From Apis mellifera (lineage: Eukaryota > Arthropoda > Insecta > Hymenoptera > Apidae), in NCBI RefSeq assembly GCF_003254395.2, contig NC_037644.1:12400586-12464585 (forward strand): a DNA stretch of 64,000 nucleotides, read 5' to 3'. Made by a program: the position numbers and the translations under genes. The notes under the pieces are model-generated. The model did not search any database and had not been told where the DNA came from. It worked only from the letters and a program-made list of their open reading frames with translations. This document shows positions 25,522 to 38,783 of the stretch, one piece after another (within the stretch, counting starts at the first letter, position 1; each line of letters begins with the position of its first letter).

Positions 25522-26029
25522 GTAAGTTATCGTTTTAAGTTCAGTGATAGATAATATTTTTTATAAACCAATTGAAAATTTAAATCGTAGTGTAATCAAT
25601 TAAAAATAGTGCGTGGGCAAATTGAACAGCAAATCATATATACATCCGAATGTGGATTTTTAAATTGAGGAAAGTGGGTGGTGTTAGGCTTGAAATATGT
25701 TTGTGTTATATTTAGTGTGTTTTGTGTTATATTTTTTCGATTGTAATATCATAGTGTCCGTTTGTTGTAAAATTACAAATACCGGTATCGGTGATGATTT
25801 ATATGTGAATAAGAATGAAATTTTTTTTCGAGAAGATAATTTCTATAATATAAAGTATGCTCTAAATATTATTTTGCAAGAACTAATCTATTGAAATAAA
25901 AATGTATAGTTTTAAATATAAATTCACTTATTTCAAGTTTAAAACTTATATTCGATTCTATGTTTATAGCATTGTAAGAATTTATTTTTATATAAAATTA
26001 TAAAACTACGTTGGATATTGACCGTTTAA

Positions 26030-26055
26030 TACCGGGGAAGGGCGGGGCAGGGTGC
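26030..26055 (+). promoter_or_regulatory. GC-box in actin intron 1
   Basis: An AGGGCGGGGC-type Sp/KLF site inside an otherwise AT-rich intron. Confidence 0.25.
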
Positions 26056-26558
26056 GGTTCTAGTTAACGGCGATTTATAGAAGATACAAATAGTTCTTGC
26101 AATTTATTTTTTCAATGACATTTCTTTTAATATAGAGAAATATATAAAATTTATTTGTTTTTATAATTGTTAAATATATTATTTGAAATATTTAATTTTT
26201 GCTATCACAAGAATATAAACTTTCGTATTTCTAAACGCCATTTTGAAAATATTTGAAATGTTATTTTACAGCACATGGTATTCTATAATTTATTATTTCA
26301 GTTATATAGAAATATATCATAATTTCATAGTATATTACTATATGTAGAGTAATTTTCGTTAAATATTACAAGATTATACTTTTTCAAAAATATCAAAAAA
26401 AAAAAGCAAAAATTCATATTTATCGATAAAATGAAGAGAAAGAAATATATGTAATATGTAAAATTTTAAGATTAATAAATTATTTAATTTTAAAGCCAGT
26501 AATCGATAATCATTACTTATCATTAATATCTTTATTATTTTTACAGATAAACCAATAA

Positions 26559-27695
<1,137 letters not shown>

Positions 27696-27971
27696 GCACA
27701 TATTTGATATTCTCCTTGCATACTCATTCCCCGAATCCCGAAAGCGGCCTCTGTCTCGTTTCACAGGCGGACGTAACATCAACTTCCGCAATAGTAATTG
27801 TCCTTTGGTTCCTCCGGGGCGAAGATAACTTTTTTCGATTCGGATGCACGTGGGACATAATTAGCGCAGAGGCAATCCATTCATTTTCATTTAATTAAAC
27901 ACTATTGTATCTTAAACGTACTCCCTGAATTCCTAAGTACCCTTCTATCCTATCGAATCCTTTATATTATA

Positions 27972-28309
27972 CAGGGTGCTAGGATACTTTTGGAAGAATA
28001 TCTTTGCAAGATTGATTCTAAATATCAAATTAAATACAAAAGTTAGTATAAAAAAAATATTGATTGAGACTTATTTATTAATTTATATACAATTTCAGTT
28101 TGTATTAGATGAACTGAGACGATTCTTTCTCCGTCGTCCACATTGTCGACTTACTCTGTTTCCGTCTCGCTTTATCTGGCACAAATTTAAATTGCTTATG
28201 ATTTAATAAATAAGTCTCAACCGACACTTTTTGTATATCAACTTTTGTATTTATTTTGGCTTTTCGAATTGACCTTACAAAGCTATCCCATGAATATATT
28301 AACACCCTG
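27972..28309. mobile_element. Palindromic MITE-like element downstream of the actin stop
   Basis: The two halves are long inverted repeats. The left arm (about 27972-28128) starts CAGGGTGCTAGGATA; the right arm (about 28155-28309) read in reverse starts CAGGGTGTTAATATA. The arms share blocks such as AAATACAAAAGTT and TTGAGACTTATTTATTAA. Each outer end abuts TA, the target duplication of Tc1/mariner elements. At 338 bp with no coding capacity it fits a non-autonomous foldback MITE. The arms have diverged, so it is not very recent. It lies 276 bp after the actin stop and before the first canonical AATAAA, so it may be transcribed in the actin 3' UTR as a long hairpin. Confidence 0.65.
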
Positions 28310-28959
28310 TATCTTCAAATAACATTGCCTATGGTAGCATCTTAGCTAACCACCCTCACGAAAAACATTTTTCTTATTATCATCGCGATATTTCACTTTA
28401 CAATCGAAATAATAATTTTGTTCTTTTCTTTATCGAACATGCTATATATACATATATATATATATATAAATATTTGCCAATTTTTAATATTCGCGAGTTT
28501 GAGCAGAAGAAAACTATTATATAAATTATTTTGGAATATTGTTCGATGCAGAATGGAATCGTTGTGCGCATCCTTAATGCACGAAAGATCTTTTAGTTTG
28601 GTATCCTCCAATTAAATGCATTCCGCTATTTTACTCCGCCGATATTTAAAGACATTTATGTCAATCCTTCGAGAATTCATCATTCCCAGCGGAGATAGAC
28701 CTTTCTTAATCGTATCTTTTTTTTTTACTGTTACCAATCGTTGAGGGAAAAGATGGCTCTTTCCTTTCTTTTTTTTTTAAATAATGGGGGAGACCGCTGA
28801 CCCAGAAAAATATCCCACAAACGCTCGCTCAAACGAATAAAAAAGACACGGTTTCGACCCCGCAAGCGTAGCCAAAGTATTATAATTTATTCCCATTGTA
28901 TTGTGCAAGACCATTCACGTACACATCTTAAAGACTACTTTAGACTTATGGGATTATAA

Positions 28960-28965
28960 AATAAA
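28960..28965 (+). terminator. Candidate distal poly(A) signal of actin
   Basis: The first well-placed canonical AATAAA downstream of actin, about 1.26 kb after the stop. A variant ATTAAA at about 27891-27896, before the palindromic element, could give a shorter 3' UTR. Confidence 0.35.
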
Positions 28966-30021
28966 ACTCTTAAAAACATTATTGCTTTGACTTTTGTGTT
29001 TTTTAAGATTACAGTTAATCCAACACCCTTTACTGGATATTGTGTCCTTGATCTCCAATCCAGTATATCATAGTTAATCTGAGCTAAAAAAAATTGATCA
29101 TTACTTCATTTAGCATGAATTCATGTAGTTTTATACACAATGTAGCTTTTGTACTGTTTGGCGTTATTCATTATTGTAACGTAAGATTTGTGGTAAAAGT
29201 TTATATTACTCTAAGAATTAGGTTTATATTTTCAGTCGAATAAAAATTATTTTCAATGAAGTGGTATCTATTACTCCTTATAAAAATCTGTAATTTAGAG
29301 TTTTTGAATTTTATTTAAAATTTAGAGATATTTTATTACTATATTGTAGTATAATATAATACTGCTTTATGAAATATTCTACTCAATTTTCAAATAAAAC
29401 AATTTCATTTGCAAAAAAATTTTTTTAATGATTAGTATTTATGTATCAATTTTTAATAAAATGGCTATATGATTTATAAAGTCTTATTAATTAAAAGAAA
29501 AACAAATTTATAAAAATATCATAACTATTAAAAAATATTAAAGTTTAATACATGTAATAATGATGGAAAAATGTCTATAAAATATTTGACAATAATATTT
29601 TTATTAATGATTTGTTTAAATAACAATTAGATGGCAGCACAAAGCTTTCTTATGAAGTTGACTACAGCGCAAACTGTCAAATGCGGAAGAATATATTTGA
29701 TATCATATTTAAATTTAAATTTTGATTATAAAATTTTTTTTAAAATAAATTTAATCTTAAAATTTTATTAAGAAAACAGTAAATAGATAAAATATGTGAC
29801 AAAATTATATAATTCAAATAATTAAAAATAATTAAAATAAATTACAAATTACGGAACGAACATATTAAAAAATCCATGGTTGAAGTTTTGTTTGATTTTA
29901 GCACAGTTGTTCTTGAATCATCACAAAAATACAAAGCATCAGATAGGTCAATGACATATATGATAATAATACAATTTAGCTTGAGCAGATTGATTCATTT
30001 TAATTTGTAATTTGAATCAAA
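28966..30021. other. AT-rich intergenic stretch
   Basis: No gene. The final 400 bases should include the TMEM104 promoter and 5' UTR; a small GC-richer patch lies at about 29620-29690. Confidence 0.45.
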
Positions 30022-32157
30022 ATGCCCGAGCAAAACTCAAGTGATCAATATTCAACATGGGTAAGTTTATAATTTCGATATTGTTTTTGTAATTTGACAT
30101 ATGGTATCAAATAACCTCAAACTATAAACAAAATCTTTCTTGGATCTCATTATTATATTACTTTTTTTTTATTTTTTTGTTTATATATATAAATAAAGTT
30201 TCATTATTAATATATTTTTCAGGTTGGTCTAATATATATTTTTAATTTAATTGTTGGAACAGGAGCTTTAACATTACCTGCTGTTTTTAGTCGAGCAGGA
30301 TGGGCTCTTGGATTAAGTGTTATTTTAATATTAGCATTTATAAGGTAAATTAATAATAAGATCTATATACTTTAATTAATTAGTTTTAAAACTTAAAATC
30401 AATTGTATTATTTTTATAGTTTCATCACAGTTACATTTGTGATCGAGGTAATGGCATCTGCTAATGCTATACTAGCATGGCGACACATTCAACATAGAAA
30501 ACGTGTATGTTTTTCTCAAGATTCATCTTTCAACGAATCAGAATCTGAGGTTTTTAAATATTTTCTATATTACATTTTTTATGATAATTTTTGCTTTTTG
30601 ATAGTATATTTTTTTAACAAGATTTGTTTTTTTTAGCAATAATTTTATTTCAGGTACTTCAAATACTAAGTGGATCAGGACCTTCAAATTAATTAAAAAA
30701 AGTTGTATTTTATTTCAGGTACTTCAAACATTAGGTGAATCAGGACCTTCAAATTTAGATTCTGAAGATACTCCTCTTGTTACTCCATTTTCAACTAGTC
30801 CTGATCGTACAGATATGACATATCGATATTATATAATACGTGATAAAATAGAAATGGGACAGATGGCATCAATTTTTTTTAATAAGTTTGGCATAACTCT
30901 ATTCTATTTATGTTTTGCTATATATCTTTATGGGGATCTAAGTATATATGGAGCAGCAGTAGCAAAAACTTTAGCTGATGTTATCTGTACTTATCAACCA
31001 ACAAATTTTACATGTAATGATACAATACCAGATACTGAAATCTGTTGGAAAGAATTTACTCTAAATCGATCGGATGCATATAGAATATTTCTTGTATGTA
31101 CAAATACAGAAATATATTTATATTTATTTCAATAATTATTATTTTTAATATAATAATGATAAATATTATTTTTAGAGTATATTTATATTTTTATTGGGTC
31201 CATTTGTATTCTTTAATATTCAAAAGACTAAATATCTTCAACTTTTAACTTCAGCTATGAGATCACTTGCATTTACCATCATGATTGTGTATGCATTAAA
31301 AAATTTATTTATTCATGGTCCACAAGGAAATCCTCCAGCAGCAAATATTATGGGTAAGTTTATTTATATACTTGAAAAATATATATATATTTATTTTTTT
31401 TAAACATTTAAATAAATAAATAAAAATATTATACCTGTGTATTTCAGGTATACCTAGTTTATTTGGTGCTTGTATTTATTCTTTTATGTGTCATCATTCT
31501 TTACCTGCATTGGTTGCTCCAATTGCAAATAAGACCACTTTGACTCGATTTTTGGCACTGGATTATTTATTAATAGCATTTTTTTATCTTTTATTGGCAT
31601 TAACTGGAGCATTTGCTTTCGAACATTTGGACGATCTTTACACTTTAGATTTTAGTCCTCATGGATCTGGAGATTGTTCCAAAAGTAATAATATTTTTAT
31701 TATTCTTATAGAATATTTTTTGGCACTTTTTCCAGTGTTTACATTGAGTACAAGTTTTCCTATTATAGCTATCACGCTTAGAAATAATTTACAATCATTA
31801 TTTCTTAATGAAGATACATCATATTCATGCCTTCGTAAAATTGTCTTCCCAATATTAGCAATATTACCTCCATATATGATTGCTTTGAGTACTAAAGATT
31901 TATCAATATTAGTAGGAATTACAGGATCATATGCTGGAGCAGGAATTCAATATTTGATTCCAACATTTTTAGTGTATTATGCCAGACAAAAGACAAATAA
32001 AGTTATAGGTCTTGGTGTTGTTAATAAATTTGCAAGTCCATTTTCTAATAACTGTTGGCTCATTTTTGTTATAGTTTGGGCCATTACTTGCATGATTTTA
32101 GTATCAGTCAATTTTATTCAAATTCATTTTTATTCTATAAGCATACATTTACAGTAA
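30022..32157 (+). CDS. TMEM104: TMEM104-like multi-pass membrane protein (517 aa)
   Basis: Six exons with compatible phases: 30022-30060, 30223-30344, 30420-30549, 30719-31093, 31176-31353, 31448-32157. They total 517 residues, close to vertebrate TMEM104 (about 496). The second exon carries the first helix and the motif VGTGALTLPAVFSRAGW, the conserved start of amino-acid/auxin permease (SLC32/36/38-like) proteins. The long exon 4 has a hydrophilic luminal-type loop with cysteines (VICTYQPTNFTCND, ICW) and N-glycosylation sequons. Exon 6 holds the last helices, starting PSLFGACIYSFMCHHSLPAL. The family is transporter-like but its substrate is not established. The donor after exon 3 (GAG|GTTTTTAA) is weak, and the following acceptor is duplicated. 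The gene converges on the TBC1D16 gene. Confidence 0.85.
30642..30755 (+). repeat. Tandem duplication of a splice acceptor and exon start in TMEM104
   Basis: Two 49-bp copies (30642-30690 and 30707-30755), 65 bp apart and differing at about four bases. Each carries ATTTTATTTCAG plus the first twelve codons of exon 4. In copy 1 the thirteenth codon is TAA (30690-30692), so using it truncates the protein. Copy 2 is the functional exon start. Confidence 0.8.
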
Positions 32158-34535
32158 AAAATTTAAGATTTAGATATTTAAATCAAAAATGTAAAAAAAG
32201 AGAAATTAATAATGCAAATTTGAATTATTGAAAGTTGCATATCTAAAGTAATATCATTAAATCTAAAATTGGATTATTTATAAAACATATAGAATGAAAA
32301 TTGTGATATTAATGATTTCAAGTTAAAATCATAATTAAGATATATGAAACAGTAACTCTAATAAGAGGTTACTAATAAGTAAAAAAATTTTTTCAAAAAT
32401 TAATAAATATTTATTATTTAAATCATGAAATAGATTGATTTTAGAAGATATTTTTAAATAGTTATTAATAGTAAGTACTTTCATTTTATTTTTTATATTT
32501 TGGCATCATTATTAGAAAATTATTTTTTTCATATAAGAGAATATAATATTAATATTAATAATAATAATAATGATAATGATATTAATTATAATAATATATC
32601 ATGACACAATGTGTCACAATAAATTGACAATACACTGGCACAAGTCAGGATTAATCTTATACAAGCCAAATGAATTAATTTAAGTTATAAACTTTTATAT
32701 AATGTATTCTTTATCTTTTTTATATTTTTATTCAATGGAAAGTATGTCTTAGTACAGTCTTTACTGTACATAAATGTCTTTCAAATAAGTGATATTTAGT
32801 GGCCAATTAATAATATTTTGTCCACTATTTAAACGGTATGAAGATGCATCTAAATCTGTAGATTTATATAACTATTAATGAATATATATTCAAAAATATT
32901 AAAGGCCTATTTATTATTTATTATTTAAAAAAAAATTCATTCCTAGTATGATTTTTGAAATAAAAAGAATTAAACAGATTAAATAATTATTGTTAATTAA
33001 ATTTGATTTGTATCACAGAACATATTTTTATATGGTATAAAACTGCCAAAGTATTCATAAAATGCCTCTCGTACCGTGTACCTGTACAAATGTAATATAT
33101 ATATAAATATATAAAATATGTATACATATATTTTCTAAAAGTAAAAGAAAAAAATAAAGAATTGATTACATAAGCTTACTTTGATTTATTTTTATATGTA
33201 CATACATATTTCTATTTATTCATAGTTGTATATTATATTCAATTAAACTTAGCAGAACAGATTTTAACACGAATAGATTTCTCTATAATAGTCTAACAAC
33301 ATAAGGTGGCACAGTAAAAGCATTATATTATTTGTATGAAATCTTTACAATCTTTTATTGATTATGAATAATTTTTAAAGTTTATTTATTAAGTTATAAG
33401 ATATCATACAAATAATTATATATATTGTATACAATCTGTATACATTCATTACAATGATGCATCTATTTTATACCAAAAAGATTAAATTTGAAATGTAGAA
33501 AGAATTATGTCTTCAATTATATATTTTTATGAGCAAATAGACTAGCATAAAAACACTTTGGGTTATCAGAATAAAAAGGAAAATTGTTGAGCAAAATACA
33601 TTTATATCACTTCTTTATATAAATCAATATTATCATAATAAAATTACCAAAAATGTTATATATAAGAATTCAAAATATAATAAAACATAATACATTGTAT
33701 ATATAATAAATTGAAACTTGTTTCATAGAAAAAATATTAAAAATATCACAATAAGTGAATATCCCAAAGTGAACACGTGCATCATTAATTGACCAAGAAA
33801 TTTGAATGGACTTACAATAAATATTTATATAATACACTAAATTACATTTAATTTTTTTGTTGATATTAGATTAACTTTTTATTTTCAGATTGCAAAATTT
33901 ATACCAAACGAAAAAACAGGATTTCCAATTACAAATAAATAAATAACAATAATATTTATGTAATGAAAAAGCTTGTTTATTTGGAGATTTTAAAGCTAAA
34001 ATGCTTGTATCACTCCATTTTTCTTTGGTCATCAGTCTTTAATTGTACTACAGGTTTTCGATTAAAACTCGTCATAATCTTTGAAGTTCTACTTAATTAT
34101 TTAATTCAGAATACTTTTGTTTTATAGAAGTTAATTTGTTGTTATTAAAATCTTCTTTAAATTACAATTAACTTCATTGAATGTCAAATTTTAAGATATG
34201 TCTTTCATTTCTTATTTATTAAACTTAATTTGTCAGATATTTTTGGATAAGCGTTTATAAATTACGTAGTCATATAAATAAAATGTGATAATGTACAATT
34301 TTTTGTTTATGATATTAAATCGATTAAGAATTTTTTCGTACAAACAATATGTAAGTCAAATATTACTTTCATTAATATTTGTTTTTACTTAAAACATTTA
34401 ATTAACTGTGATTTATGTAACTTATTTGTGTTACATATAATCGTTACAGTATATTTAATTTAATTAATTAACGTAAGAATAATTTGAAAGCTTTAACAAT
34501 AGTATACTTTTATCACTTTCATTAAATTTAGGTCG
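32158..34535. other. Convergent 3' region between TMEM104 and TBC1D16
   Basis: AT-rich with no ORF of note. A short (AAT)n run lies at about 32551-32570. AATAAA at 33153-33158 is a candidate TMEM104 poly(A) signal. Several TTTATT strings, for example at about 33383, could serve the minus-strand gene. Confidence 0.45.
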
Positions 34536-37167
34536 TTATTCATAATTGCTTAAATATGGACAAGGTGCATCATTATGATCCACACATTCTATAACAGGAT
34601 CATGAGTGCTATCCCACATTCCTGGACCACATTGTCGGCAAAGTCCTGCTAATGTGCATGGTAAACGATCAAGGCGACGAAAATGATGCAGTAGACCTCT
34701 CGCCTTTCTTAATATGAGATTTCCATCCATATACATAGCTAAAGAACTAAAATGTAATAACATCTCATCCGTTCTAAGATCTTGTGCTATTACATCATCT
34801 GCATAAACACACATTATGGCAAGACAAAGAAATAGATGAAAATGATCAGTTAAATAATTTACCCAACAAGCTTCCCACATCACTAATGCTACTTCAGTAG
34901 GAAATTCACGTTTTAAACATCTGCAAAATACATATTATTATTGATGATAAATCTAGTGATGAAAATTTTAAAATATTTATAAAATTCGTATTTACAGAAG
35001 TATCCATCTATGACAAAATAAGAGTTCCAAAGCATCCGTATGTTTTTGAAGATGTGCATAAAAGTCTGGGACCATTATTCTAACTAATTCTCTTAAATAA
35101 CATAAATTTCTGTCCATATCTATATCAGTAGGAGTACATACTGCTACAGATCTTTGCATTAATCCAGCAAAGCACCAAAATGCTTCTATTTCAGAATTGA
35201 GTTCAGCCAATAAAGGAGCCAATAAATCAGACATACCTTGAGTGTATCCTAATCGAGAATTATAAACTGCATAATTTAATAGAATATTTCTGAAAAAGGT
35301 AAATATGATAGTATTAATACATAAATGAAGTTATATAAATACAAATCAAGAAATGAAAAAATTAATCTGATATAAACATACTTCATTATTTCAATATTTG
35401 GATTATCTTCTCCAGCATAATAAGGATTTCCTCTGTCAGTACGAACTACATCTTTCTCTACAATACACACTACATTTCGCCAAAAATGCTCTGCTTGTTC
35501 TGGATTCATGCTCAGTCTACGTTTTTGTATCTCTTCATATTCTTGTCTACGAATAGCATCAATTTGTTCTCTGTCTTCATAAGTACTTTGATATGAATAA
35601 CAATGAAGAAGAAAGGGCCACACAATTTTTCTTAATGCAGGTTCTAATCCACCAAAAAATATTCCTTTACGAAGAGCAAGATCATCTTCAACTTGACCTC
35701 TTTCATTTAATAAATCTTTCCAAGCTAATGATGTAATCATTGGTACTTGACCTTCTTCTGGATGTAATTCATCACGACTAACCTCTGGTCGACATACCAT
35801 AAAATGCCTGAATCATTGAAAAAATTAGATATTTAATAAAATATTAATTTTTTTATTAATTAAATATTACCTATATGGAAGTGTTTCCTCAGCATCAGTA
35901 TCTAATCGAGGATAAAGTAATTGATGCCATTGATGTAATGTTGCTGCTAATCGGTCCAATCCACCATGATGAAAATGTAAAATTTTATATTGGCTCTCTC
36001 TACTTGCAACAACCAATTGACCAGAAGTACAAGCTGGATCAGCAAAAAATAATCTTAGAGATCTCATTTCACTGAGATCCACTGAAAATCTTCTACATCT
36101 GTGTGCTCTACGTAGTGTTACTGGTGAAGCTGTTGCACTTTCAGGAAATGTGAGGTTATGTTGTAAAGCCAAAAGTTCAGGTGATCTCATCCATGATGGA
36201 ATTTCTTCAGCTAAGAAAGCAAAGAAGATGAATTACATATTACACATTAGTAATGGATAATAGAAACTGATGAAAAAATTATCAAAATAATCAATTTAAT
36301 ACCTTCTGAAGATACGCCAACAGATAAACTACACGTAGAGGTTAATGACATACTACGACTTTTGAGACTTACATCATCATAATAAGGATACTTCAATTCT
36401 TCATCAATACTTATTCCATCGCTTTCATGCGTTTCGGAAACTTTTTGATCTTTACAATATTGATTTTCATCATATTTTGAACTCAGAGATTCAGAACGTA
36501 ATTGATTTAAACTGATACTATGATCATTTTCTTCATGTATAGTAGTTGATAAATTATCAGATCGATGATAATTTGTTTGCCGATTGATATTAACATTTGG
36601 AATTTCTTTAATTTCTGATGTAAGCATAACTTGATGATCGCATAAATTATCATTGTTTTTTGTATCATCATTTTCAAAACGTGCATTCCGTGAAAAACCA
36701 CCAGAACAAACTCGTTCACAATCTCCACAATTGACAGGTTCCTTTACTTCTAAACAAACATCAACTTTTTCACCAATATTTTCATATTCACACTTTAGAT
36801 CACAACTTTCTTCTGATATTTGAGAATGATGAGAACTTATATCGGTATCTCGATGGGTAATACAATCAAGTTTTTTTACGCTTAAATTTTCTAATGTTGT
36901 CGGATGTTTACGAAGTGTACTATTTGGAATCCAACTGAGATGCAAAGTTGGTACATTCGAATTTTTATTAAATCTACAGGTTATGGCCATGTATCCGGGA
37001 TGATGTACCACATCAGAATTTTGTCTCATTAAAGTTGGCGGATGAACACAAACATTATTCTTACAAAATAATGCCTCGCCATCCTGATATATAGTACGAC
37101 GATTATCTTGATTACAATCGCCTAAAATGTAACTGCTTGCCTTTTTGAGAATATTTGGCAGAGGCAT
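34536..37167 (-). CDS. TBC1D16: TBC1D16-type Rab GTPase-activating protein (769 aa)
   Basis: Five exons on the minus strand, phases consistent: 37167-36303, 36210-35871, 35807-35382, 35289-34996, 34920-34536. The product is 769 residues, close to human TBC1D16 (767), a GAP reported for Rab4A in endosomal recycling. The N-terminus keeps the family signature KNNVCVHPP (36-44), followed by about 230 Ser/Asn/Asp-rich residues that look disordered, then a PH-like segment near 300-400. The TBC domain starts around 454 (GGLEPALRKIVW). Both catalytic fingers are intact: Arg524 in VEKDVVR and Gln561 in GYTQGMSD. The domain continues through CLKREFPTEVALVMWEACW. The long disordered part lies within exon 1. 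An active GAP is predicted. Confidence 0.93.
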
Positions 37168-38783
37168 CTTCGTTTAAGGCAGATTGGTGAAGAACAAATC
37201 ATCTAGTTATCTTTATTAGAGCGTAATACGAAATTGTATTTATACGATTAAGTTTCTTTACATAATTTTCATTGTAATTATAATAATACTCAAATAACGA
37301 TTGTTATGAAATGATTATGAAATATAATATACAACTATTTAAAGTGATAAATCCGTACGAATACAATTTTACTCTTTGCATTGAAGAACACAATATTCAT
37401 GTAAAAGTTAAAAATTTCAGATGCACTGTTTCCTTTTTTTTTTTTTACAAGTTAAAGAATATCTACAGAATATTTAATATTTTTATGGAGTATTAAAATT
37501 ACAGAGATCAAACTTTGTCGCGCAGAAGCGCGCGAATAAACCTGCATCGAAATGCTATAAACTAATTTCTGTTCTTATAACATTTCCCGCTATCATTTGC
37601 TTTAAACATATATGCATGTTACCACATCAATTAATTTTGATGCACACGCACATACACACACAGATATATATATATGTTATTTATATTTATATATGTATAT
37701 GGAACCTATAAAATGTACACATATGGAAAATCAGTCACTTAAATTTTCTGTCTTTACCTGCTTCTTATTACCCTCGTATTGAGGGTAATATATCGGCAAA
37801 TTTTTATCAATGATTGTCAGGACTCCATTACGTTTAAAATTTTTCAAAAAAATTATTCGTTAAAACTTTCACTTGAATGGATTCATGAATGAAAGATATA
37901 TCATTAATATGTCACTATTTATTATACGTACAATTGAACTTTGAATGAAAAATCGAAATATTTTAAAAACTACTAAAAATTGTGTGTTGTGATCACTTGT
38001 AATAGATTACTATTACACGATATTCACTATTGTTGTTTAATTTTTAAAGATGAATGAATTATAAATCTAATATAAATACTGTAATTAGTACTGTAGTAAA
38101 ACGTGTTTGCTAACAGACGGAACACAGATGCCTCTTATCCAGGATCAATATTTCCATCTGATCGTGAACCTGGTGGTTGGCTTACTATCCAAACCGCCGA
38201 CATATCGTTGCCTAGCGTTGTACATATGGTTTTTATTGATTTTTCTTTGATATTAAGTTTAATTTATTTGCTCTTCATTTCATAGAAAAAATTTTAAATA
38301 TTTTATACTTCTAATTTCATTCAAAAAATATTTTCATCGAGTTTTTTCAAATGATTATGATTATAAAATATGTTCAAGTAAATATGCATCAAGTAATTTT
38401 ATCAAAAATTGTAAAAAATTGTAAAAAATTTTAGAATCATATTTTAGAAATGAAAATAATATATTTGTATCAAAAAGTATTTATTATTTCGTGAAAATTC
38501 ATTTTTGGTTAAGTATGTTAAAAATCTATGCATATTATACAATTTAAAATAAACACATTACATAAAATATTATTAATAAAATATCCTAAAAATATATTAT
38601 TATCGAGAAGACTCACTTAAAAAATTTATAATAAATTAAAATAATTTACTGTAAATTACTAAAAATATATTATTAATGAATAGGAACATTTTAAATTTAA
38701 AATAATATTTAACTTAATGTGTTCCTTTAATGAAGGAATTATTATTATATATCACAGATCATAATATATGATGATTGTATAAA
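37168..38783. other. Intergenic stretch upstream of TBC1D16 with one island
   Basis: Mostly AT-rich, with CA/TA runs at about 37640-37700. A GC-richer island at about 38100-38235 has a 60-codon plus-strand ORF with no recognisable match. On the minus strand a GTAAGC donor at about 38185 could end an untranslated TBC1D16 leader, but no convincing acceptor is seen before the ATG. Confidence 0.3.

Noticed and set aside
27976..28305. Two similar short ORFs on opposite strands after actin, suggesting a duplicated mini-gene
   Set aside because: They are similar only because the two arms of the palindromic element are inverted copies; most differences change amino acids.
38103..38285. A 60-codon plus-strand ORF upstream of TBC1D16
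   Set aside because: Only the first 40 codons look balanced; there is no splice partner and no recognisable product. It is kept only as an island.
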